A stretch of DNA of 64,000 nucleotides from Blautia sp. An81 (GTDB lineage Bacteria; Bacillota; Clostridia; Lachnospirales; Lachnospiraceae), in NCBI RefSeq assembly GCF_002161285.1, contig NZ_NFHH01000003.1, forward strand, positions 186,001 through 250,000, written 5' to 3'. Of the stretch, positions 1-6,579 are shown piece by piece. The notes below the pieces were generated by a model that did no database searches, was not told the DNA's origin, and worked only from the letters and a program-made list of their open reading frames with translations. The first letter of the stretch is position 1, and each line of letters opens with the position of its first letter. Both the position numbers and the translations under genes were made by a program.

Positions 1-593
1 TGGCAGTAGATGAAAAATACGCAGGCCATATCGTCATCTCCGATATTGTAAAGCCGCATTCAAAAGAAGCAGTTGCAGCCCTAAAAAGGGCAGGCGTAGA
101 AGAAATTGTTATGCTTACAGGAGATGACCATCGGGTGGCAGAAAGTGTAGGGGCTTCTCTGGACATCGACAGAATATATGCAGAGCTTCTTCCGGGAGAT
201 AAAGTGGAAAAAGTCGAAGAACTTCTGGGGGAAAAGAAAGGAAAAGGCAAAGTTGCTTTTGTAGGAGATGGGATCAATGATGCCCCGGTGCTTTCCAGAG
301 CTGATATCGGAATTGCCATGGGAGCTATGGGTTCAGACGCTGCCATTGAGGCGGCAGATGTGGTTCTCATGGACGATGATCCTTTAAAGATAGCTAAGGC
401 CATTAAAATTTCCAGAAAATGTTTGAAGATTGTCTATGAAAATATTTGGTTTGCCATTGGAATTAAAATTATCTGTCTATTCCTGGGGGCTGTGGGAATC
501 GCTAATATGTGGCTGGCCATATTTGCAGACGTAGGAGTCATGATTTTAGCTGTGCTCAACGCCATACGGGCATTATTTGTTAAAAAATTGTAA
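1..593 (+). CDS. Heavy-metal translocating P-type ATPase, C-terminal part (5' end outside window)
   Basis: ATP-driven export of divalent metal ions across the cytoplasmic membrane. The frame is open from base 3, so only the last ~196 residues are present. Visible are the P/ATP-binding domain motif MLTGDD and the hinge motif GDGINDAP, followed by the last two membrane helices. The final helix contains an Asp in FADVGVM, at the place where the Zn/Cd/Pb (P1B-2, CadA/ZntA-like) group has its metal-binding Asp, so Zn/Cd/Pb specificity is inferred; the N-terminal metal-binding domain and CPC motif are out of view. A strong hairpin terminator follows directly. Confidence 0.93.
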   Translation, partial: AVDEKYAGHIVISDIVKPHSKEAVAALKRAGVEEIVMLTGDDHRVAESVGASLDIDRIYAELLPGDKVEKVEELLGEKKGKGKVAFVGDGINDAPVLSRADIGIAMGAMGSDAAIEAADVVLMDDDPLKIAKAIKISRKCLKIVYENIWFAIGIKIICLFLGAVGIANMWLAIFADVGVMILAVLNAIRALFVKKL

Positions 594-616
594 ATCTGGT
601 GAACAACTTCTTTTAT

Positions 617-672
617 AAAAAAGGACCGATTTTCCATACAATAGATTTTGTATGGAAAATCGGTCCTTTTTT
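617..672 (+). terminator. Rho-independent terminator after the P-type ATPase
   Basis: A near-perfect ~23-bp inverted repeat (arms around 618-640 and 649-671) closes a short loop and ends in a T run. A-rich and T-rich flanks mean it could work on both strands. Confidence 0.9.
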
Positions 673-719
673 CAGGTGAAATGGGAAATTTTACTTGTAT
701 TTTTTTCTGTACAAAGAAA

Positions 720-748
720 TTGACATCTCTATATGTTTATGATAGACT
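720..748 (+). promoter_or_regulatory. Sigma-A type promoter for the 815-3370 operon
   Basis: TTGACA at 720-725, a 17-bp spacer and TAGACT at 743-748. It lies upstream of the small exported protein gene and is the only convincing promoter before ldh and malic enzyme. Confidence 0.6.
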
Positions 749-814
749 TATTTAAAAAGTGAATTTTTTAACAAATTGTAAAAACAGTGAAATACTCTAG
801 AGGTATAATTCTTT

Positions 815-1201
815 ATGAAAAATCATAAACGGATACTGTTATCCTTAGTATTTATGCTCTTATTTGTTCAAAGCACTCTGTATTTCAGCGGTTCACAACT
901 GTTACTAGGGGCCCCGGAAGGAAAGAGAACTGTCTGTTCTTCTCAGGAAAGAAAGAAGGTCCCTTCTGTGACGGTTCCAATGTCTGCAAAAGATACACGA
1001 GCGCTGTGGACCAGAGAAAAACAAGTAAGCATACACCTTACGGATTTCTCTCAGTGTACTTCTTATACAGAAGAATGCCCGGAAGAAAAAAGTTACAGAT
1101 GGAGAGATGAATCTTATCTGGAAAGGCAGGAGAAACAGAAACTGCCAGATGGTCTGCGGGCGCCGCCTGAGACAAATCATGTAACACTAAAGGCAATATA
1201 A
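815..1201 (+). CDS. Small exported protein of unknown function
   Basis: I do not recognise this 128-residue protein. It starts with a short basic stretch (MKNHKR) and a hydrophobic segment at residues ~7-24, followed by small residues, consistent with a signal peptide or N-terminal anchor. The rest is polar and charged with three cysteines (in TVCSS, SQCTS and EECPE) and no repeats. An AGAGG ribosome site lies 11 nt before the ATG. The gene is only ~30 bp upstream of the LDH-family gene and shares its promoter, so it is probably cotranscribed, though nothing links it functionally to that enzyme. Confidence 0.6.
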   Translation: MKNHKRILLSLVFMLLFVQSTLYFSGSQLLLGAPEGKRTVCSSQERKKVPSVTVPMSAKDTRALWTREKQVSIHLTDFSQCTSYTEECPEEKSYRWRDESYLERQEKQKLPDGLRAPPETNHVTLKAI

Positions 1202-1232
1202 ACAATATTACAAGCAAATAAGGAGTGCAGTG

Positions 1233-2177
1233 ATGAACAATTCAGGAAAAACGAAAATTGTAGTTGTAGGAGCCGGAAATGTAGGAGAAGCTATCGCCTA
1301 TACTCTCATGGTAAGAGAGCAGGCTACAGAAGTAGTAATGGTTGATTTAAATGAAGCCAGGGCAAAAGGCGCAGCTCTGGATGTTTTTCATGGTGCAGGA
1401 TTCCACTGTCCAGTAAGAGTAAAACAGGGCGGATATGAGGAATGCGCCGATGCAGATATTATTATTGTGACTGCGGGTATTGCAAGAAAGCCTGGACAGA
1501 CTCGGCTGGAACTGGCGAAGACCAATGTCTCTATTATTAAGAGTGTTACGGAAAGCATTATGAAATATGCAGAGAACCCGCTGATCATCGTAGTATCTAA
1601 TCCTGCAGATATCCTGACCATGGAAGTACAGAAGGTTTCGGGACTTCCTTCTCATAGGGTTATTGGAAGCGGAACATCTCTGGATACAGCCAGATTCAGA
1701 TGCAACATCAGTGAGCCCCTGAATGCCGATGTGGAAGACATTCAGGCATACATCTTAGGTGAGCATGGAGACAGCCAGGTGCCTGTATGGAGTTCTGCTA
1801 CAATTGCAGGTCTTCCTTTAGATGAATATTTAAAACAGACTGGAAAGGAACTTGACAGAGCTGAGATTTCAGAACATACTAAGACTGGCGGTGCAGAGGT
1901 TATCGAATTAAAAGGCGCTACCTTCTACGGCGTTGCAATGGCGGTTTCCGCTATTGTGGAAAGTATCCTGAAAGACAGCGGAGCCATCCTTCCGGTTGCC
2001 CATGTACTGGATGACAGTTTTGATAATTGGTCTGGAATTGCATTTTCTCTGCCATGCCGCATAGGAGGACAGGGAATACAGGGCGTTTTAAGAGTTCCTA
2101 TGAATGAGGAAGAGAAGGCCGCAATGGATAACTCAGCCAAAATCTTAAAAGATTTCTGGGCGCAGGTAAATGAATAA
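1233..2177 (+). CDS. L-lactate/malate dehydrogenase family protein (LDH-like fold, possible malate dehydrogenase)
   Basis: NAD-dependent 2-hydroxyacid dehydrogenase of 314 residues, cytoplasmic. The Rossmann motif GAGNVG is near residue 13; SNPADILT, the LDTAR segment and GEHGDS supply the substrate-binding Arg and the Asp-His catalytic pair. GSGTSLDTARFR and GEHGDS look like lactate dehydrogenase. The specificity loop reads ARKPGQTR: the Arg (codon 1485-1487) is where LDH has Gln102 and malate dehydrogenase has Arg. The next gene, 20 bp downstream, is malic enzyme, which fits an oxaloacetate/malate enzyme. ATG 1233 is preferred over GTG 1230 because of spacing from AAGGAG at 1219-1224. Family is certain; substrate is not. 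Confidence 0.9.
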   Translation: MNNSGKTKIVVVGAGNVGEAIAYTLMVREQATEVVMVDLNEARAKGAALDVFHGAGFHCPVRVKQGGYEECADADIIIVTAGIARKPGQTRLELAKTNVSIIKSVTESIMKYAENPLIIVVSNPADILTMEVQKVSGLPSHRVIGSGTSLDTARFRCNISEPLNADVEDIQAYILGEHGDSQVPVWSSATIAGLPLDEYLKQTGKELDRAEISEHTKTGGAEVIELKGATFYGVAMAVSAIVESILKDSGAILPVAHVLDDSFDNWSGIAFSLPCRIGGQGIQGVLRVPMNEEEKAAMDNSAKILKDFWAQVNE

Positions 2178-2197
2178 AATATAAAGGAGAGAAAAAA

Positions 2198-3370
2198 ATG
2201 GACAAGAGAGAATTTGCATTAAAGCAGCATGAAGAATGGGCTGGAAAAATTGAAGTAATCAGCAGAGCGAAGATTGAAACACCGGAAGATCTTTCTGTTG
2301 CTTACACACCAGGAGTTGCAGAGCCTTGTGTGGAGATTTCAAAAGATGTAGACCTGTCATATAAATATACACGCCGGGGAAACATGGTAGCGGTTGTTAC
2401 AGACGGAACAGCTGTATTAGGTCTTGGGGATATCGGACCAGAAGCAGGAATGCCTGTTATGGAAGGAAAATGCGCATTATTTAAAACTTTTGCAGATGTG
2501 GATGCTTTTCCTCTGTGCGTACGTTCTAAAGATGTAGACGACATCGTAAAGACTGTAAGTCTTCTGGCAGGAAGCTTTGGCGGTGTAAACCTGGAAGATA
2601 TTTCCGCTCCCAGATGCTTTGAAATTGAGAGAAAATTAAAAGAGTGCTGTGATATTCCGATTTTCCATGATGACCAGCATGGAACAGCAGTTGTTACAGC
2701 CGCTGCTCTGATCAATGCCTTAAAACTGGTAGGAAAGAACCTGGATGATATTAAAGTAGTTACTTCAGGAGCAGGAGCTGCAGGTATTGCCATCATCAAA
2801 CTGTTAGTAAGCCTGGGTCTGAAGAACGTGGTTATGTGTGACCGTCACGGAGCAATTTATAAAGGCCGTGAAAACCTGAATAAAGAAAAAGAAGAAATGG
2901 CAGAAATCTGCAATCAGAATATGGAGAAGGGAACTCTGGCAGAAGTACTGAAAGGCGCCGATGTATTTATTGGCGTTTCCGCGCCTGGTACAGTTACTGA
3001 GGAAATGGTACAGAATATGGCAGAAAAACCAATCCTTTTCCCAATGGCAAACCCAGTTCCGGAAATCATGCCAGACCTGGCTAAAAAAGCAGGCGCTGCT
3101 GTTGTAGGAACAGGAAGAAGCGATTTCCCGAACCAGATCAACAACGTACTGGCATTCCCAGGTATCTTCAGAGGTGCTCTGGATGTGCGTGCGAAAGATA
3201 TCAATGATGAGATGAAGGTAGCAGCAGCATATGCTATTGCTGGATTGGTAGAAGAAGACAAGCTGTCTCCAGACTACATCATTCCAAATGCATTTGACAA
3301 ACGTGTGGCTAAAGCCGTAGCGGAGGCAGTAGCCGAAGCAGCTCGCAAGACAGGCGTAGCAAGAATTTAA
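2198..3370 (+). CDS. NAD(P)-dependent malic enzyme
   Basis: Oxidative decarboxylation of malate to pyruvate and CO2, giving NAD(P)H. At 390 residues it is the short bacterial type without the phosphotransacetylase extension. The N-terminal domain has YTPGVAEPC with the catalytic Tyr, then GLGDIGPEAGMPVMEGK with the catalytic Lys, FHDDQHGTA with metal-binding Asp, and the NAD-binding motif SGAGAAGIA near residue 190. AAAGGAGAG precedes the ATG. It follows the LDH/MDH-like gene closely; together they would run oxaloacetate to malate to pyruvate, or the reverse. A terminator follows. Confidence 0.95.
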   Translation: MDKREFALKQHEEWAGKIEVISRAKIETPEDLSVAYTPGVAEPCVEISKDVDLSYKYTRRGNMVAVVTDGTAVLGLGDIGPEAGMPVMEGKCALFKTFADVDAFPLCVRSKDVDDIVKTVSLLAGSFGGVNLEDISAPRCFEIERKLKECCDIPIFHDDQHGTAVVTAAALINALKLVGKNLDDIKVVTSGAGAAGIAIIKLLVSLGLKNVVMCDRHGAIYKGRENLNKEKEEMAEICNQNMEKGTLAEVLKGADVFIGVSAPGTVTEEMVQNMAEKPILFPMANPVPEIMPDLAKKAGAAVVGTGRSDFPNQINNVLAFPGIFRGALDVRAKDINDEMKVAAAYAIAGLVEEDKLSPDYIIPNAFDKRVAKAVAEAVAEAARKTGVARI

Positions 3371-3430
3371 TTTTATAATTTGTTAGTTGTGAACCAGGTT
3401 AATGTTTGAAACCTAAACAAGTAAAAATAA

Positions 3431-3472
3431 AAAAGACATTTCGTATCGAAGAGGATACGGAATGTCTTTTTT
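3431..3472 (+). terminator. Rho-independent terminator after malic enzyme
   Basis: Inverted repeat AAAAGACATTTCGTATC with its complement around a short loop, ending in TTTTTT. Confidence 0.9.
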
Positions 3473-3582
3473 GCTAAGAAATTTTCTTTTTTATATTTTT
3501 CCTAAAAAAAGAATGATAAATGTTCGGGTATGTGTTAGAATACAAATGATGAATGTGTTTTTTTAACATGCTTTTGTAATGC

Positions 3583-3604
3583 GGAGGGGGGGGGGAACAG
3601 AGAA
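3583..3604 (+). promoter_or_regulatory. Ribosome-binding region containing a run of ten G
   Basis: GGAG at 3583-3586 leads into an uninterrupted G10 tract (3586-3595), then nine bases before ATG 3605. The first GGAGG is ~17 nt from the start, too far for good initiation, whereas the 3' end of the tract sits at normal distance and can pair with anti-SD C residues. Changing tract length would move the SD relative to the ATG, so translation could be phase-variable. The tract is seen; variability is inferred. Confidence 0.5.
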
Positions 3605-4432
3605 ATGGATCATGAACATGGAATCGGTCAGACAGCAGCTACTGTTCTACGGCTTCTGAATGTGACTCCCGGCCCCAAGATGGCGAAACCTCATGATAAA
3701 GTTCTGGATATGGCGGAACAGATATTGACCGGAGAGGGCAGGAGGCGGGCATTTTTTTATAACCCTGACGCAATCGGAATGTGGATTTACAGAAAATACC
3801 AGAAAAAGTTTGCAGGATTGGAGAATCGGGTGCAGCTTCGTATGAAAATCCATACAGCATATCCTCCGGTTACGCCGGTATGCTTTGGAAGTATGTATAC
3901 GGGACTTCCGCCAAAAGAACATGGGATTACAAAATATAGAAAGCCGGTCCTTCTGGTAGACACGGTATTTGACTATCTTGTGAGAGCAGGAAAAAAAGCA
4001 GCTATCATCTCTACAGAAGGAGACAGTATTTCTCGGATATTTCTGGGGAGAGATATTGATTATTTTATTTATCCTACCGTAGAGGAATGTAATGAGAAAG
4101 CGCTGGATCTGATAGAACGTGACAAATATGATTTTATGGTCCTGTATAACGGCAATTATGACTATATGATGCACCGGTTCGGACCGGAAGGGAGCCGGGC
4201 CCTGGAAGCTCTGGATCAAAATATAGAGACATTTCTGAATATTTATGACAGGATAAAAGAATATTGGAAAGATCATCCTACGGTTCTGGCTTTTGCACCG
4301 GATCACGGGTGTCATAAAAAGCTGATGTTTATGGGGAGTCATGGAATCCAGATACCTCAAGATATGGAGACTATACATTTTTACAGTTTTATAAATTCAA
4401 CAGACCAGTGCACCATACCGCAGCAAAAATAG
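3605..4432 (+). CDS. Alkaline phosphatase superfamily protein (nucleotide pyrophosphatase/phosphodiesterase-like)
   Basis: 275-residue metal-dependent hydrolase of the alkaline phosphatase fold; substrate unknown. A likely first metal-binding Asp lies in FYNPDAIG (~residue 56). The segment PPVTPVCFGSMYTGLPPKEHGI holds the Thr nucleophile position and the typical TG..P..HGI pattern; NYDYMMHRFGPEG and PDHGCH carry the later Asp/His ligands, and GSHGIQ gives the last His. No signal peptide or membrane segment is visible, so it is probably cytoplasmic, unlike secreted phosphatases. Translation may depend on the G10 tract just upstream. Confidence 0.8.
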   Translation: MDHEHGIGQTAATVLRLLNVTPGPKMAKPHDKVLDMAEQILTGEGRRRAFFYNPDAIGMWIYRKYQKKFAGLENRVQLRMKIHTAYPPVTPVCFGSMYTGLPPKEHGITKYRKPVLLVDTVFDYLVRAGKKAAIISTEGDSISRIFLGRDIDYFIYPTVEECNEKALDLIERDKYDFMVLYNGNYDYMMHRFGPEGSRALEALDQNIETFLNIYDRIKEYWKDHPTVLAFAPDHGCHKKLMFMGSHGIQIPQDMETIHFYSFINSTDQCTIPQQK

Positions 4433-4459
4433 GCAGGGTATGCTGGGAAAGGGAACTAA

Positions 4460-5059
4460 ATGGCAAAGAAGTTTTATGCAGTAAAGAAAGGCAGAAATAC
4501 GGGAATTTTTACTACATGGGAGGAATGTAAAGCCAGTGTGAGCAGATATTCCGGCGCCCAGTATAAAAGCTTTCCCACATTGGAAGAAGCCAGAGAGTAT
4601 CTGGAGGGAAGCCAGGGGCCTTCGCCGGGAGGTTCAGACCAGGAGGAGGATAGTTGTACAGCCTATGTGGACGGCAGTTTTGATCAGGAAAAAAATGCGT
4701 ATTCATACGGCTGTATCATTTTATACCGGGGAGAACGGACAGAAATGAGTCAGGCTTTCCAGGGGGGAGAGGACATTTCCATGAGGAATGTAGCGGGGGA
4801 ACTGGAAGGAGCCATGGCCGCTATGAAGTTTTGTGAAGAGAGGAAGATAAAGGTTCTTCATCTCTACTATGACTATCAGGGAATCGAATCCTGGGCTGTG
4901 GGAGACTGGAAAAGGAACCGGCCCGGAACCATCCGATACAAAAGTTTTTATGATGGCTTGAAAAATGTGAAGGTAGTATTTCATAAAGTAAAAGGGCACA
5001 GCGGCGTGGAACTAAACGAGGCGGTAGACCGTCTTGCCAAGGCTGCTTTGGGAATTTAA
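4460..5059 (+). CDS. rnhA: Ribonuclease H with N-terminal hybrid-binding (viroplasmin) domain
   Basis: Degrades RNA in RNA-DNA hybrids. 199 residues. Residues ~3-50 (KKFYAVKKGRNTGIF, then TWEEC) form the Caulimovirus VI/RNase H1 N-terminal hybrid-binding domain found in eukaryote-like RNases H1; the catalytic domain follows after a Gly/Ser-rich linker. Catalytic residues: Asp in AYVDGSFD, Glu in AGELEGA, Asp in YYDYQGIE, Asp in EAVDRLAK. It starts 27 bp after the phosphatase-like gene and is followed by the HPr gene at 19 bp, so the three probably share a transcript. Confidence 0.93.
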   Translation: MAKKFYAVKKGRNTGIFTTWEECKASVSRYSGAQYKSFPTLEEAREYLEGSQGPSPGGSDQEEDSCTAYVDGSFDQEKNAYSYGCIILYRGERTEMSQAFQGGEDISMRNVAGELEGAMAAMKFCEERKIKVLHLYYDYQGIESWAVGDWKRNRPGTIRYKSFYDGLKNVKVVFHKVKGHSGVELNEAVDRLAKAALGI

Positions 5060-5078
5060 AAAGGGAGAGAATAAGATT

Positions 5079-5375
5079 ATGGTCAGTAAAAAAGTAAAAA
5101 TCATAAATCCGTCCGGTCTTCATTTGAGAACGGCAACGGTATTGTCAAACAGCGTTCTGAAATATGACGCAAAGCTGCAGTTTGCATATGAAAAGAACAA
5201 TTTTAAAGGAGTTGTAAATCTGAAGAGTATCCTGAATATTGTGGCAGCAGGGGTGATCCAGGGACAGGAAATAGTGATTACCAGTGAAGGCCCTGAGGAA
5301 AGGGAGGCATTGGCAGCGGCTGTGGCGGCTATTGAAAATGGCCTGGGAGAGATGGATAAAAACAAAAATTTATGA
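5079..5375 (+). CDS. HPr-family phosphocarrier protein, divergent paralogue
   Basis: 98-residue PTS phosphocarrier-like protein. His15 (PEP-dependent phosphorylation by enzyme I) is kept in NPSGLHLRTA, and the regulatory Ser (HPr Ser46) is present as Ser50 in VNLKSIL. It departs from typical HPr: the Arg17-Pro18 pair after the active His is Arg-Thr, and about four residues are inserted before the Ser loop. It lies upstream of the fructose PTS operon but is cut off from it by a terminator. ATG 5079 was chosen over upstream codons because GGGAGAG lies 10 nt before it. It may be an HPr paralogue with its own partner rather than the main ptsH product. Confidence 0.85.
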   Translation: MVSKKVKIINPSGLHLRTATVLSNSVLKYDAKLQFAYEKNNFKGVVNLKSILNIVAAGVIQGQEIVITSEGPEEREALAAAVAAIENGLGEMDKNKNL

Positions 5376-5379
5376 AGAT

Positions 5380-5431
5380 ATGGAGCTGAAGTTCTTCTTA
5401 TGTCAAAGAAAAACTACAGCTCCATTTTTTT
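5380..5431 (+). terminator. Rho-independent terminator after the HPr gene
   Basis: ATGGAGCTG at 5380-5388 pairs with CAGCTCCAT ending near 5424, with a ~27-nt loop and a T run. The long loop makes it slightly less certain. Confidence 0.8.
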
Positions 5432-5505
5432 CTTTGAACGGCTGACATTATAGTATACTGTCTAAGAATCGGCAGTAAAGGTTGAAAACCAGATGAAATA
5501 AAATG

Positions 5506-5594
5506 AATGATTGTGAGCGGATATATGGAATTAAATGATTGTTTGTGAAAGATTGCTAAAAACAGATTTGAAATATTGTGAATTAATATGATTG
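5506..5594 (+). promoter_or_regulatory. Repeated ATGATTG motifs, candidate FruR operator
   Basis: ATGATTG occurs in the same orientation at 5507-5513, 5535-5541 and 5588-5594, the last overlapping the -35 box of the fru promoter. DeoR-family repressors often bind direct repeats, and such a regulator is encoded in this operon. Binding is inferred only from position and repetition. Confidence 0.4.
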
Positions 5595-5619
5595 AAAATG
5601 AATGAATATGATGTATAAT
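5592..5619 (+). promoter_or_regulatory. Promoter of the fructose operon
   Basis: TTGAAA at 5592-5597, 16-bp spacer, TATAAT at 5614-5619; a strong AAAGGAGG follows 12 nt later and precedes fruK. Confidence 0.75.
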
Positions 5620-5642
5620 ATAAGCATAAAGGAGGAAAAGAA

Positions 5643-6557
5643 ATGGTTTATACAGTTACATTCAATCCTTCTCTGGATTATATCGTTTCCGTGGAAGGCT
5701 TTCAGCTTGGAAAGACCAACCGGACTGCAAAAGAGCAGATGCTGCCAGGAGGCAAGGGGATCAATGTGTCCACGGTGTTGAAGAACCTGGGGATTCCCAA
5801 TATAGCTCTTGGTTTTTCAGCAGGATTTACCGGAGAGGAGATTAAAAGAAGAGTAGAAGAAATGGGACTGGCCAGTGATTTTATCAATCTGCAAAATGGC
5901 TATTCCAGGATCAACGTGAAAATGAAGGATTTTGACGGGACAGAGATCAACGGTCAGGGACCGGATATCAGCCCGGCAGAAACAGAAAAGCTTCTGGAAA
6001 AGCTGGATGGACTGAAAGAAGGAGATGTTCTGGTACTGGCAGGAAGTATTCCCAGAACCATGCCGGATTCCATTTACAGCGATATTCTGAGAAGGCTGGA
6101 TGGGAAAGGGATTCTGACAGTGGTAGACGCTACCGGAGAGCTCTTGCTCCATGTTCTGGAGTACAGCCCTTTCCTGATCAAGCCTAATAACCATGAACTT
6201 GGGGAGATTTTCCAGGTGAAGCTGGAGACCAGAGAGGATGTGGTCCCATATGCCAGAAAGCTGCAGGAAAAGGGAGCCAGGAACGTGCTGGTTTCCATGG
6301 CAGGCCAGGGAGCGGTGCTCCTGGATGAAATGGGACAGGTCCATATGCTCCCTGCGCCAAAGGGAAAACTGGTCAACGCCGTGGGGGCAGGAGATTCAAT
6401 GGTGGCTGGTTTTCTGGCAGGATGGCTTACGAAAAAGGATTATGAATATGCTTTCCGCATGGGGATCTCTGCAGGAAGTGCAAGTGCTTTTTCTGAAAAC
6501 CTGGCCACAAAAAAAGAAATAGAAGAAGTTTACAGGCAGGTCAGCCAGTCTGCCTGA
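5643..6557 (+). CDS. fruK: 1-phosphofructokinase
   Basis: Phosphorylates fructose 1-phosphate, delivered by the FruA PTS, to fructose 1,6-bisphosphate with ATP. 304 residues, PfkB/ribokinase fold. The start FNPSLDYIV and the PGGKGINVS signature near residue 36 are typical of FruK/LacC. The catalytic Asp lies in the C-terminal PfkB motif NAVGAGDSMVAGF (near residue 248). It is the first gene of fruK-fruA-fruR, 22 bp before fruA, with consensus promoter and AAGGAGG. Tagatose-6-phosphate kinase (LacC) is the main alternative, made unlikely by the neighbouring fructose PTS gene. Confidence 0.95.
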   Translation: MVYTVTFNPSLDYIVSVEGFQLGKTNRTAKEQMLPGGKGINVSTVLKNLGIPNIALGFSAGFTGEEIKRRVEEMGLASDFINLQNGYSRINVKMKDFDGTEINGQGPDISPAETEKLLEKLDGLKEGDVLVLAGSIPRTMPDSIYSDILRRLDGKGILTVVDATGELLLHVLEYSPFLIKPNNHELGEIFQVKLETREDVVPYARKLQEKGARNVLVSMAGQGAVLLDEMGQVHMLPAPKGKLVNAVGAGDSMVAGFLAGWLTKKDYEYAFRMGISAGSASAFSENLATKKEIEEVYRQVSQSA

Positions 6558-6579
6558 CAGATAGAAGGGAGAAAAAGAT

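Noticed and set aside
803-808. TATAAT just before the 815 gene as promoter
   Set aside because: It lies in the ribosome-binding region; transcription from it would be leaderless and there is no -35. The 720-748 promoter is better.
3647-4378. 243-codon minus-strand frame opposite the phosphatase-like gene
   Set aside because: Rich in His, Phe and Cys in a non-protein-like way, no motif; the plus-strand gene is recognisable.
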